Made by a program: the position numbers and the translations under genes | Notes under the pieces: model-generated | Told to the model about the DNA's origin: nothing | The model's input: the letters and a program-made list of their open reading frames with translations, nothing else | Database searches by the model: none | Shown: one piece after another, positions 17,465 to 26,069 of the stretch | Layout: the number at the start of each line of letters is the position of its first letter | Position numbering within the stretch: the first letter of the stretch is position 1 | Assembly (NCBI RefSeq): GCF_003260975.1 | Contig: NZ_CP030041.1 | Location: 2,589,001 to 2,653,000, forward strand | Reading direction: 5' to 3' | DNA: 64,000 nt | Source: Echinicola strongylocentroti | GTDB lineage: Bacteria; Bacteroidota; Bacteroidia; Cytophagales; Cyclobacteriaceae

Positions 17465-18523
17465 ATGAAAACGGGTGAGAAAAAAGATATCAGGAAATTG
17501 AGCTTGGAAGAACTCCAAGACTTCTTCCTATCTGAAGGGGACAAAAAGTTCAGGGCCAACCAAGTATACGATTGGCTGTGGAACAAGTCATTGAAGAATT
17601 TTGATGACATGACCAATATTTCCCTGTCCACCCGTGAAATGCTGAAGGCCCACTTCACCATCAACCACGTCAAGGTGGACCTGATGCAGCATTCCAATGA
17701 TGGTACCATCAAAAATGCCGTCAAACTCTACGACAACAAAATCGTGGAGTCTGTGCTGATCCCTACTTCCAAGCGGATCACCGCCTGCGTTTCGTCACAG
17801 GTGGGCTGTAGCCTAGACTGTAATTTCTGTGCAACTGCCCGGCTAAAAAGAATGCGAAACCTGAACCCAGATGAAATCTATGATCAGGTCGTCGCCATCA
17901 AGGAAGAGGCAGAGAAATACTTCCAGCGTCCCCTGACCAATATTGTCTTTATGGGAATGGGAGAGCCTTTGCTAAACTACGCCAATGTCATCGACGCCAT
18001 TGACAAGATCACCGCCCCAGAAGGACTTGGCATGGCTCCGAGAAGGATCACGCTTTCCACGGTAGGGATTCCTAAGATCATCAAAAAAATGGCCGACGAT
18101 GAAGTAAAATTCAACCTCGCTCTCTCTCTCCACTCCGCTATCAACAGGACCAGAAGCCGCCTGATGCCCATCAATGACAAAAGTCCGGTCGAGGACCTGG
18201 CAGAAGCGTTAAAATACTGGTACCAGAAAACCCAACGCAAGGTCACTTATGAATACGTGATATGGGACGGCATCAACGACGATGAGGAACACGCCTTAGC
18301 TTTGGCAAAATTCTGCAAGCACATTCCTTCCAAGGTCAACATCATCCAGTACAATCCCATCGATGAAGGAGGGTTTCGGCAAGCTTCTCAAGAAGCGGTG
18401 GACATGTACGTACGCATCCTCGAAAGCCGAGGTATAGTCGCCAAAGTCAGAAAATCCCGGGGCCAGGACATCGATGCAGCATGCGGCCAACTCGCGAACA
18501 AAAACGAAGTCGCTGAAATATAA
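17465..18523 (+). CDS. rlmN: 23S rRNA (adenine-2503-C2)-methyltransferase RlmN
   Basis: This 352-residue radical-SAM enzyme methylates C2 of A2503 in 23S rRNA and A37 of some tRNAs. It has the cluster motif CxxxCxxC (C115, C119, C122 in GCSLDCNFC). The two catalytic cysteines are also visible: C108 in TACVSSQVGC and C340 in DIDAACGQL, the methyl carrier. The C2 rather than C8 activity (Cfr) is inferred from overall similarity to RlmN. The start fits family length. A -7 box lies so close that the mRNA may be leaderless. Confidence 0.95.
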   Translation: MKTGEKKDIRKLSLEELQDFFLSEGDKKFRANQVYDWLWNKSLKNFDDMTNISLSTREMLKAHFTINHVKVDLMQHSNDGTIKNAVKLYDNKIVESVLIPTSKRITACVSSQVGCSLDCNFCATARLKRMRNLNPDEIYDQVVAIKEEAEKYFQRPLTNIVFMGMGEPLLNYANVIDAIDKITAPEGLGMAPRRITLSTVGIPKIIKKMADDEVKFNLALSLHSAINRTRSRLMPINDKSPVEDLAEALKYWYQKTQRKVTYEYVIWDGINDDEEHALALAKFCKHIPSKVNIIQYNPIDEGGFRQASQEAVDMYVRILESRGIVAKVRKSRGQDIDAACGQLANKNEVAEI

Positions 18524-18539
18524 TGTTTTAAATATTTAA

Positions 18540-18571
18540 TTGTTAAAAAGTACAACTAAACTTTACCTTTC
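18540..18571 (+). promoter_or_regulatory. Candidate promoter for the small barrel protein
   Basis: TTG (18540-18542), 21-bp spacer, TACCTTTC (18564-18571; seven of eight matches). The leader to the ATG is about 100 nt. It contains inverted repeats AATAAGGC (18595-18602) and GCCTTATT (18635-18642) followed by TTT, possibly a terminator or attenuator with a long loop. Confidence 0.4.
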
Positions 18572-18675
18572 GTCGTTTGTCAAGGGTAAATAGCAATAAG
18601 GCTTTTCGGATATTTTGAGATCAGTGGTCGTTTGGCCTTATTTTTGGATGTCACAAATTAAACTTTTATATAACT

Positions 18676-19146
18676 ATGAAAAAACTATTATTATTAGGAC
18701 TGTTTGCGATGACAGTTACTTTCGCACAAGCCCAAAGTGAGGGAGACATCAGACTACAAATTGGTGGTGATTATGCATTTGACTTGGAGTCCTTTGGCCT
18801 CAACTTCGGGGGAGAATACCTTATAACCGACCAAATTTCAGCTGCTCCGAACTTTACGATTTACTTTCCAGAAGGAGGAAATGCCAGTACCCTGAACATC
18901 GACGCTCGGTATTATTTTACCAGGGACATCCTCCAATGGTATGGCCTTTTAGGTTTTACCAATAACTGGTACTCAGCAGAATTCATGGGGGTAAAGGCAA
19001 CAAGCAGTACTGCTGGTGCCAATATCGGTGCCGGTGGTGTCCTGAAATTTACGGATAACCTGGCATTTAATCCTGAGTTAAAATACCAAGCCATGAACGG
19101 CGGCCAAGCGGTATTCCGTTTTGGCCTGGTTTATTTCTTGCCATAA
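18676..19146 (+). CDS. Small outer-membrane beta-barrel protein
   Basis: This 156-residue protein has a clear Sec signal peptide (KKLLLLGLFAMTVTFAQAQ). The mature part alternates aromatic and small residues in amphipathic strands (DYAFDLESFGLNFGGEYL, LNIDARYYF, NNWYSAEF) and ends in strand FRFGLVYFLP. This pattern fits an 8-stranded OmpA/OmpW-like barrel ending in an outer-membrane insertion signal. It is not assignable to a named family with confidence. Stand-alone gene between a candidate promoter and a strong terminator. Confidence 0.8.
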   Translation: MKKLLLLGLFAMTVTFAQAQSEGDIRLQIGGDYAFDLESFGLNFGGEYLITDQISAAPNFTIYFPEGGNASTLNIDARYYFTRDILQWYGLLGFTNNWYSAEFMGVKATSSTAGANIGAGGVLKFTDNLAFNPELKYQAMNGGQAVFRFGLVYFLP

Positions 19147-19186
19147 ACCAACTCAGCCCAAATGGTAAAATCAACGAGTTTATAAG

Positions 19187-19224
19187 TAAAAGGCTCCGGT
19201 CCTACAATCGGAGCCTTTTTTTTT
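19187..19224 (+). terminator. Terminator after the barrel gene
   Basis: AAAAGGCTCCG pairs with CGGAGCCTTTT over a 10-nt loop, followed by a T run. It sits between convergent genes and may work in both directions. Confidence 0.9.
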
Positions 19225-19226
19225 CT

Positions 19227-20033
19227 TTATTCCTGTTTCCAATCATCAAGGGCGCCCTTTACGGAGCCGAACTTCAGCAACCTTTCCTTGGCCTGCTCTT
19301 CTTCCAATCCGGTGGCATCCATGATCATCCGCGTACCGCGCTCCACCAGTTTTTGGTTGGACAATTGCATATTGACCATTTTATTGCCCTTCACTTTTCC
19401 GAGCTTGATCATTACGGATGTAGAGATCATGTTAAGCACTAACTTCTGTGCCGTACCTGATTTCATACGAGTACTGCCCGTCACAAACTCCGGCCCCACT
19501 ACCACTTCTATTGGACATTCTGCCTCTGCGGCCAAAGAAGAGCCTTCGTTACAGGTGATACAGCCGGTAAGCAGCCCTTGTTCCCTTGCGGTTTTTACAC
19601 CACCAATGACATAAGGTGTCGTTCCAGATGCTGCTATGCCAATCACCGTATCCAATTCATGGATGCCATTGGCTTTTAAATCCTGCCAGGCTTGGTCAGG
19701 GTCATCCTCTGCCTTCTCCACAGATTTCCTAATCGCACTATCACCACCGGCTATCAACCCGATGACCATGTCATGTGACACCCCATAAGTGGGAGGACAC
19801 TCGGAAGCATCCAAGATCCCCAGCCTACCGCTGGTACCGGCACCAATATAAAACAGTCGCCCGCCCTTGGCCATGCGCTCCACGATTTTTTCTATCAACA
19901 CCTCTATTGCCGGTAAGGCCTTGTTCACTGCCAAAGGAACAGTTTGGTCTTCTTTGTTCATACTGGAAATGAGCTCGGCTACGCTCATTTCTTCCAAGTT
20001 ATCGTAATGCGAGCTGCTTTCTGTTGTTTTCAT
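19227..20033 (-). CDS. murQ: N-acetylmuramic acid 6-phosphate etherase
   Basis: MurQ cleaves the lactyl ether of MurNAc-6-phosphate to give GlcNAc-6-phosphate and D-lactate, a step in cell-wall recycling. This 268-residue SIS-fold protein shows FYIGAGTSGRLGILDASECPPT with catalytic E78, E109 in KSVEKAEDD, and GASGTTPYV-like substrate-binding sequence (IAASGTTPYVIGG). Slightly shorter than the approximately 300 residues of E. coli MurQ. Its ATG overlaps the stop of the upstream kinase by 4 bp (20030-20033), so it is the last gene of a four-gene coupled operon. Confidence 0.94.
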   Translation of the reverse strand: MKTTESSSHYDNLEEMSVAELISSMNKEDQTVPLAVNKALPAIEVLIEKIVERMAKGGRLFYIGAGTSGRLGILDASECPPTYGVSHDMVIGLIAGGDSAIRKSVEKAEDDPDQAWQDLKANGIHELDTVIGIAASGTTPYVIGGVKTAREQGLLTGCITCNEGSSLAAEAECPIEVVVGPEFVTGSTRMKSGTAQKLVLNMISTSVMIKLGKVKGNKMVNMQLSNQKLVERGTRMIMDATGLEEEQAKERLLKFGSVKGALDDWKQE

Positions 20034-20872
20034 AGGTTGTCTTTATGATATAGTGTCAATCCCGCAATGGGGCTTTCCAAAATTAAATGAACATGGATCT
20101 GCATATCAGCAGCGGCTTTTCTTAGTATGTCACTATTATAAAACGCCACCGACCCTACAAAACTTACCTTTTTCTGATCATAATTACTGTATCTGGTCAC
20201 GTGCTTCTTAAAGAAGTCCTGAAACGCATTATAATATAGCAGGTAACAGTACGGATTGGATGTATGTTCTGTGATAAACCGGCAAAAACTGGCCATGTAC
20301 CTCCCTGGAAAAGGTTTTCTATAAACATTGTCCTGTATCACCTGTGCGGTAAGCTGAAATCGATCAGCGGCTTCCTCTTTTAGCACAGCGGGCATTTCAT
20401 CATGAATAAAATCTTGAAGGAATTTTTTACCGATAGAGGTGCCGCCTCCTTCATCTCCCAGGATAAACCCCGGTGAAGGCCTGGAGTCCGTGATCTTGTC
20501 ACCATTATAATCGCAACTATTGGAGCCGGTACCGAGAATACAGGCGATACCTTCCTCATGGCCGCAGGTAGCTCTCGCGGCAGCCAATAGATCATGTTCT
20601 ATTTTGATTTTGGCATTTCCAAAAAGGTTTCCCAAAGCTGTGGCCACTCCTTTTTTATTTTCGGGAGTGGAACAGCCTGCACCATAATAATAAATGGCCA
20701 CTACCTCTTCCTTGAGCTTCAACAAAAATTCATCATTCAGCTCTGTGGCCATTTCTTCAGGTGTCTGGTAATAAGGATTAAAGCCCACACCCCTGAATTG
20801 GCTGACATTGCCGTCCTTGTCGATTCCTCGCCAGTCCGTTTTGCTCGATCCACTGTCTGCTATTAATATCAT
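20030..20872 (-). CDS. BadF/BadG/BcrA/BcrD-type ATPase, probable amino-sugar kinase
   Basis: This 280-residue actin-fold ATPase starts with the phosphate-1 loop ILIADSGSSKTDW. It contains GTGSNSC (phosphate 2) and GFILGDEGGGTSIG, as in N-acetylglucosamine kinase-like BadF proteins. Being directly coupled to murQ, it most likely phosphorylates MurNAc or GlcNAc to feed the etherase. This is inference, since the specificity cannot be read from sequence. Stop and start overlap murQ by ATGA, and its own start overlaps the upstream b5-like gene by 4 bp. Confidence 0.87.
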   Translation of the reverse strand: MILIADSGSSKTDWRGIDKDGNVSQFRGVGFNPYYQTPEEMATELNDEFLLKLKEEVVAIYYYGAGCSTPENKKGVATALGNLFGNAKIKIEHDLLAAARATCGHEEGIACILGTGSNSCDYNGDKITDSRPSPGFILGDEGGGTSIGKKFLQDFIHDEMPAVLKEEAADRFQLTAQVIQDNVYRKPFPGRYMASFCRFITEHTSNPYCYLLYYNAFQDFFKKHVTRYSNYDQKKVSFVGSVAFYNSDILRKAAADMQIHVHLILESPIAGLTLYHKDNL

Positions 20873-21102
20873 TGATCTATCAATTGCCCAATAGGCTCAA
20901 ATTTGTCAAATACATTGGCTGTATGGGGAGCATCTACTAGTTCATCTGTCAGATCCTGTCCTGCCCAATGTTCATAATGTTTGCCATTTTTCCACAGCCG
21001 AGAACGGGATACATCGTAGATTTTCCCTTCAAATGCCACCCAAATCTCAGGTTTATCCTGACCATTTCTCAAAGCCAGCTGTTGTCTGGTGTAAGTCTTC
21101 AT
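20869..21102 (-). CDS. Cytochrome b5-like heme-binding domain protein
   Basis: This 77-residue protein consists of just one cytochrome-b5-like heme/steroid-binding domain: IWVAFEGKIYDVSRSRLW, then HYEHWAGQDLTDELVDAPH with candidate axial histidines in HYEHW and DAPH. I chose the ATG at 21102 (KTYTRQQLALRNG start) rather than the in-frame start at 21135, because the latter adds 11 atypical residues overlapping the upstream gene. No signal peptide or anchor. It sits between the arginase-fold gene (2-bp gap) and the kinase (4-bp overlap); its redox partner is unknown. Confidence 0.85.
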   Translation of the reverse strand: MKTYTRQQLALRNGQDKPEIWVAFEGKIYDVSRSRLWKNGKHYEHWAGQDLTDELVDAPHTANVFDKFEPIGQLIDQ

Positions 21103-21104
21103 GC

Positions 21105-22256
21105 TCAGTATAACTTTAGCTGGGCATTGACCCACCTGTCAGGTACTTCACCTCTTTGGGCGGTTTGGTAATCCTGGTAGCTACAGGGAATGATGGTATC
21201 GCGCTCAAATTTCTCTTTACCCGTCTGGGGCACCTCCATCCACCATTTTGCACTCAGTTTACTTTTGTAGAAAACAATGGTAGATGGCTTGGAGTCGAGC
21301 GAAACGGTGTATTTTGTATAATCATTGCTCTTGAAGGACAGGCTGTCCTTACGATGATAAAACCCTTCAATAAAATACCACACCATGGTCGCCATCACGG
21401 AAGCCGTCTTAAACCTGCGATCATCATAAGAAGGCTGATACCCATAAAGTCCCAAAGAGCTGAGTTTCTCGTTCATTCCTGCAAACCAGCAAATCTGACA
21501 GGCCTCTTCCGCAGTAAGTCCAAAAGGCTGTGCATCACAAGCCCCTGGAGCATCAGCTGATTGTACAGCACAGATGTCAAAGCTCAGCAGGTCCGCATTA
21601 CGGATGAGCGGCTCCACCTCTTTGAAATTACCCCTTAACTGCCCCAGCCTTACATGATCAAAATACAATTTTTCCATGACATTAACTAGGTCACGATCGG
21701 TCAAAAAACTCTGATAGGCCAGCTGGGTATAATTAAACAAGAAATTGGGCTGGTGAAGGATTATATCCTGGGAATGCACCTCAAATGGCTTACCCTCATC
21801 ATCCATATCGATTTTGGCATCCACGGTAAGCATACTGACCAGTTTTTTCATTCCCTCATAAGAAAGGTATTGGCCCACATCCAAGTCATGTGTCCCCCCT
21901 ACATAAATAGGAAGTACCTGTTGTTCCATCAATTCTTCTCCCACTGTCTTGATCCGGATATAGGTCTCCTTCAAGTCCACTCCATTTCGGAGATTGCCCA
22001 AATCGACTATTTTATAATGGGCCAAGCCACGCTTAAGCTGATAAAGCCGCTTTCGCACTTCATGAGCTGCTTGGTCAACAGACTCGCCATCATCAGTGCC
22101 ACGTACTTCTTCCAGTCCAATAATAGCGATCTGTATTCCCTTTAAATCAGGAAAAAGCTCGCCATGGTAATTGATGTGTTTAAAGAAGGAATTGTGCGCA
22201 TATTTTTGTTGCGTGATTGATTCTGGAACAGGGTCAAAGAATAGCTTAAAATCCAT
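21105..22256 (-). CDS. Arginase/formimidoylglutamase-family protein with altered metal site
   Basis: This 383-residue protein has an arginase-like fold signature. GGTHDLDVGQ (H123) matches the ureohydrolase GGxHD motif. The DAHxD motif is DAKID (146-150), and the SxDxDxxDP motif is SFDICAVQSADAPG (D227, then C229 where Asp is expected). Several canonical Mn ligands are therefore changed, so true arginase or formimidoylglutamase activity is uncertain. It may be a divergent metal site or a non-catalytic homologue. First gene of a four-gene operon ending in murQ. Start at 22256 (DFKLFFDPV) fits the usual family N-terminus. Confidence 0.75.
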   Translation of the reverse strand: MDFKLFFDPVPESITQQKYAHNSFFKHINYHGELFPDLKGIQIAIIGLEEVRGTDDGESVDQAAHEVRKRLYQLKRGLAHYKIVDLGNLRNGVDLKETYIRIKTVGEELMEQQVLPIYVGGTHDLDVGQYLSYEGMKKLVSMLTVDAKIDMDDEGKPFEVHSQDIILHQPNFLFNYTQLAYQSFLTDRDLVNVMEKLYFDHVRLGQLRGNFKEVEPLIRNADLLSFDICAVQSADAPGACDAQPFGLTAEEACQICWFAGMNEKLSSLGLYGYQPSYDDRRFKTASVMATMVWYFIEGFYHRKDSLSFKSNDYTKYTVSLDSKPSTIVFYKSKLSAKWWMEVPQTGKEKFERDTIIPCSYQDYQTAQRGEVPDRWVNAQLKLY

Positions 22257-22374
22257 AAATGATAGTTTAATGCAACTGAGCAGTAAAATGATGATTGCCC
22301 AACAAAACGGATAGCGTCCAAATTTGGAAAAGCGGACTTCCCTTCAAAATTAAACAAAAAAGTCAAGGGGGGAA

Positions 22375-22407
22375 TTAAAAAAGGCCCTGCATTTGCAGAG
22401 CCTTTTA
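22375..22407 (-). terminator. Terminator after nqrF
   Basis: On the minus strand AAAAGGCTCTGCA pairs with TGCAGGGCCTTTT (one mismatch) around a tiny loop, followed by T residues. It begins 5 bp after the nqrF stop. Confidence 0.8.
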
Positions 22408-22411
22408 CTAT

Positions 22412-23716
22412 TTAACCACCGAAGTCGTCAAATCTAATGTTTTCCTTGGGAACTCCCATGTCGTCCAACAGCTTCAATACTGCAGAGTTCATCAAAGGGG
22501 GACCACAAAGGTAATATTCTACCTCATCTGGCTCTGGATGTTCTTTCAGGTAGTTATCATATAATACTTGGTGGATAAAGCCCACATAACCGTCACCTTC
22601 CCTGTCTTCCAAATCCTTCTTGATCTTCCAGTTATCTTCAGGAAGTGGTTCAGAAAGGCCTATATGAAACCTGAAATTATCAAAATCTTTTTCGATATCC
22701 CTGAAATGAGGAACATAGAACAATTCTTTCTTGGATCTACCACCATACCAGTAAGACACCTTTCGACTGGTTTTCTCCGTATGGAAGAGATGGAATATAT
22801 GTGACCTCAAAGGCGCCATACCTGCACCACCACCAATATAGATCATTTCTCTTTCGGTAGGGTTGATGTGGAATTCACCATAAGGTCCAGAAATTGTCAC
22901 TTTGTCACCTGGCTTACGAGAGAATACGTAAGAAGAGCACACTCCTGGGTTAACATCCATCCATTTGTTATTGGCCCTGTCCCAAGGTGGGGTGGCAATA
23001 CGAATGGTCAGCATGATGATGTTTCCTTCGGCAGGGTGATTGGCCATAGAGTAAGCACGGAAGAGCTCTTCATCGTTCTTCATCACCAAATCCCACAGGC
23101 CAAATTTATCCCAATCACTCTGGTAAACATCTTCAGGGTGCTCCAACTCAGGGTGAGGAGCAATATCAATGTCCTTAAAGTTAACAGTAATCTCGGGAAC
23201 GTCGATCTGAATGTATCCGCCGGATTCGAAATCCAGGTTTTCTCCTTCTGGCAGTTTCACTTTAAATTCCTTGATAAAGGTAGAAACATTGTAGTTCGAG
23301 ACCACTTCACATTCCCACTTCTTGATACCGAAGATCTCTTCAGGAATACGAATTCTCATATCCTCTTTCACCTTCACCTGACAGGAAAGTCTTACATTGC
23401 TTTGCTGCTCAGCTCTACTAAGGTGACCTACTTCGGTAGGTAATACCTCTCCTCCACCTTCTTCGACCGTACATTTGCACATGGCACATGTACCACCGCC
23501 ACCGCAGGCCGAGGGAAGAAATATCTTCTGACCACCTAAGGTAGAAAGCAGCGTAGAACCCGCAGAAGCTACCACAGGGTTAGACTCATCTCCATTGATG
23601 ATAATGTTTACATCTCCTGATGCGACCAGCTTAGACTGTGCAAACAGCAGAATAAAAACAAGTAGCAATATGATCAAAGTAAATGCTACAATTGACGTAA
23701 TAATTACTGAACTCAT
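22412..23716 (-). CDS. nqrF: Na(+)-translocating NADH:quinone reductase subunit F
   Basis: NqrF is the NADH-oxidising entry subunit of the sodium-pumping respiratory complex. The 434 residues hold one N-terminal membrane helix (4-26), a plant-type 2Fe-2S domain with C71, C77, C80 and C112 ([13 protein letters not shown] and SCQV), an FAD-binding domain with RAYSMANHP, and an NADH-binding domain ([25 protein letters not shown]). Length and motifs are complete. No nqrA-E genes are in the window and the gene has its own -7 box, so it is separated from the rest of the complex. Confidence 0.95.
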   Translation of the reverse strand: MSSVIITSIVAFTLIILLLVFILLFAQSKLVASGDVNIIINGDESNPVVASAGSTLLSTLGGQKIFLPSACGGGGTCAMCKCTVEEGGGEVLPTEVGHLSRAEQQSNVRLSCQVKVKEDMRIRIPEEIFGIKKWECEVVSNYNVSTFIKEFKVKLPEGENLDFESGGYIQIDVPEITVNFKDIDIAPHPELEHPEDVYQSDWDKFGLWDLVMKNDEELFRAYSMANHPAEGNIIMLTIRIATPPWDRANNKWMDVNPGVCSSYVFSRKPGDKVTISGPYGEFHINPTEREMIYIGGGAGMAPLRSHIFHLFHTEKTSRKVSYWYGGRSKKELFYVPHFRDIEKDFDNFRFHIGLSEPLPEDNWKIKKDLEDREGDGYVGFIHQVLYDNYLKEHPEPDEVEYYLCGPPLMNSAVLKLLDDMGVPKENIRFDDFGG

Positions 23717-23773
23717 TTAATAAGGCTTTTTCTAGTTCTCTTTCAGTATAAAATGCGCCTTTTTACGGGCACA

Positions 23774-23781
23774 CAAATATA
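23774..23781 (-). promoter_or_regulatory. -7 promoter box of nqrF
   Basis: Minus-strand TATATTTG, a perfect TAnnTTTG match, 57 bp before the nqrF ATG. Confidence 0.5.
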
Positions 23782-23844
23782 TTTATTATTCCCTAAAATT
23801 GCCGACTGATTGCGTAAATTTTAAAGATAATAATCCACGTCCTA

Positions 23845-24687
23845 TTATTTTTTCAACAATCTTAGCAAGGTAGACAACCTGGACTTCAGCTGTCTTCTAT
23901 CCACAATAAAATCCAAAAAGCCATGCTCAAGCACAAATTCGGCACTCTGAAAGCCTTTTGGAAGGTCTTTTCCGATCGTCTCCCGGATTACACGTGGCCC
24001 AGCAAAGCCAATCAAAGCCCCAGGCTCGGCAATGTTAAAATCACCCAACATCGCATAAGATGCCGTCACTCCGCCTGTCGTCGGATCCGTAAGCATGGAG
24101 ATGTAAGGGATCTTGGCCTCTGCCAATAGCGCCAACTTCGCTGAAGTCTTGGCCATTTGCATCAAGCTGAAGCCCGCCTCCATCATTCTGGCACCTCCTG
24201 ACTTAGATATCATTAAAAACGGGATGTTGTTTTTCAGGGAATGGTCTATGGCCCGGGCGATTTTCTCACCTACCACAGAGCCCATTGACCCACCAATAAA
24301 CCCAAAATCCATACAAGCCACGACGATATCCTGACCGTCCAGCTTTCCTACTGCTGACCTTACGGCATCTTTAAGGCCGGTTTTGCTAATGGTGGCCTCG
24401 ATACGGGAAGTATATGGCTTGCTGTCCACAAAATCCAAGGGGTCGCCTGAGATCATATTTTCATCAAGCTCTTGAAATTGATTGTTGTCAAACAATATTT
24501 CAAAATACTCCTTTGAGCCTATTTTTACATGATAATCATCATCCGGACAAACATAAGCGTTGCTTTTCAACTCTCGGGTGTGAATGATATTTCCTTTTGG
24601 AGTTTTAAACCAGAGTCCATCTGGTGTATCTTTTTTCTCCTTTGTTGAGGTCTTTATACCTGCGTCTTTTCTCTTAAACCAAGCCAT
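23845..24687 (-). CDS. accD: Acetyl-CoA carboxylase carboxyltransferase subunit beta
   Basis: This 280-residue subunit transfers carboxyl from carboxybiotin to acetyl-CoA with AccA, the first step of fatty-acid synthesis. The crotonase-fold core shows [48 protein letters not shown] and [13 protein letters not shown]. The N-terminal region that normally carries a four-cysteine zinc finger reads [17 protein letters not shown] and [11 protein letters not shown], so only one cysteine (C47) remains. From memory this loss is shared by other Bacteroidota AccD proteins. Separated from nqrF by 128 bp. Confidence 0.95.
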   Translation of the reverse strand: MAWFKRKDAGIKTSTKEKKDTPDGLWFKTPKGNIIHTRELKSNAYVCPDDDYHVKIGSKEYFEILFDNNQFQELDENMISGDPLDFVDSKPYTSRIEATISKTGLKDAVRSAVGKLDGQDIVVACMDFGFIGGSMGSVVGEKIARAIDHSLKNNIPFLMISKSGGARMMEAGFSLMQMAKTSAKLALLAEAKIPYISMLTDPTTGGVTASYAMLGDFNIAEPGALIGFAGPRVIRETIGKDLPKGFQSAEFVLEHGFLDFIVDRRQLKSRLSTLLRLLKK

Positions 24688-24791
24688 ATGTTGAAGTTTT
24701 AAGGCTGAAAATATCTTTTCAGGACTACAAATTTATAGGTAATATCCGGTAAATAAAATGAAATGTAGCTTTCTCCTTAGTACGACCTGAA

Positions 24792-25841
24792 TTAGGTACT
24801 TTTTACCTCATCTGTTTGGTGCAATAAAACACGTGCTTTTGGCAGGGAATCTGGGTATTTTTCCTGAATATAAGTAATCATTTGCTCCCTCACCATACAG
24901 CGCAAATCAAAAGCCGATGGGCTGTCCTTGGCACTCATCAGGCAGCGTAATTCTACTGTGGCTTCTTTCACATCAGTCACTTGGAGCACCTGTACTTTCC
25001 CGTCCCACAAGTCCGTACTACCCAAGATTTCCTTGAGTTTTGCCTTGAGATCAGCTACTGGTATCGTGTGGTCCACATACAGAAATACTGTTCCCCAAAT
25101 GTCAGCAGTATTTCGCGTCCAATTCTGAAAGGGCTTCTCCAAGAAATAATTGATCGGCAACACCAACCTGCGCTGGTCCCAGATACAAACCACCACGTAA
25201 GTAAAATTAATCTCTTCGATTTTTCCCCATTCACCTTCCACAACGACCACATCATCTATCCGAATGGGCTGGGTAAAGGCAATCTGAAATCCTGCCAGAA
25301 AGTTGGCTATGGACTTTTGGGCTGCCAAACCAATGATGATACCGGCTACTCCGGCGGAAGTCAATAATCCTTGCCCTAACTTCTTGGCTTCATCAAAGTT
25401 CATCATAATGGCAGAAAATGCGATCAGCACGATAATGGCCACTAGAATTTTCTGTATAAAAGAAACTTGTGTATACAAACTCCTTTCGCGGAGGTTATCC
25501 AATTTGGCGTAAGAGTGGCTTTCCAAAAAAACATATTTAAGCAGCTTGGCAAAGGAAATCAAGATCCAGGCAAGGTTCACTATAAAAAGTATCTGGAACA
25601 CCTTAAACTTACTGATGTAAGACCAGTCTTCTGGAGAAATATAGGGTTCCAAAATGGGAAACAGTACAAAAAACAACCCCCATTTAAGGGAATTACTGGT
25701 TTGGCTCATTGCTTTCTCTCCTGCCTTTGAAGTAGGCTTATAAAATAGCCTTACCAATGACTTAAACAACGTCCAAAACAACAGGTGGGTCCCCACTAAT
25801 AGCCCTATACCAATCAATATAAAATATAGCTTGTCATTCAT
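24792..25841 (-). CDS. Mechanosensitive ion channel, MscS family
   Basis: This inner-membrane channel relieves osmotic pressure. From the ATG at 25841 (NDKLYFILIGIGLL) it is 349 residues; an upstream in-frame ATG at 25895 adds 18 residues without hydrophobic character and is less likely. Four or five membrane helices fill the first 170 residues. Then comes the pore-lining helix, GLLTSAGVAGIIIGLAAQKS with Ala/Gly periodicity, followed by the MscS beta domain with PIRIDDVVVVEGEWGKIEEI and TYVVVCIWDQRRLVLP. Downstream of accD's start on the same strand. Confidence 0.92.
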   Translation of the reverse strand: MNDKLYFILIGIGLLVGTHLLFWTLFKSLVRLFYKPTSKAGEKAMSQTSNSLKWGLFFVLFPILEPYISPEDWSYISKFKVFQILFIVNLAWILISFAKLLKYVFLESHSYAKLDNLRERSLYTQVSFIQKILVAIIVLIAFSAIMMNFDEAKKLGQGLLTSAGVAGIIIGLAAQKSIANFLAGFQIAFTQPIRIDDVVVVEGEWGKIEEINFTYVVVCIWDQRRLVLPINYFLEKPFQNWTRNTADIWGTVFLYVDHTIPVADLKAKLKEILGSTDLWDGKVQVLQVTDVKEATVELRCLMSAKDSPSAFDLRCMVREQMITYIQEKYPDSLPKARVLLHQTDEVKST

Positions 25842-25970
25842 TGTTGATAGAGGTTTTGATCTGAAATGAATAGGCAAGGTTACTGGGCTTGGCATTAGCT
25901 GGCAGACTGGCCATACTGTTAATCAACCGTTTTCGACTTGTAGAAACTTCACAAGTCAAAATAGTTTAAT

Positions 25971-25978
25971 TACATTTG
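25971..25978 (+). promoter_or_regulatory. -7 promoter box of cstA
   Basis: TACATTTG, a perfect TAnnTTTG match, about 90 bp before the cstA ATG. No -33 TTG at the ideal distance. Confidence 0.4.
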
Positions 25979-26069
25979 TCAGTTAAAGGATATATCAAAA
26001 AGATAGACCGCAAACCGACACTGTCACGACATAATATACAGACTACCAACCATAAATCCAAAGTCTCTC

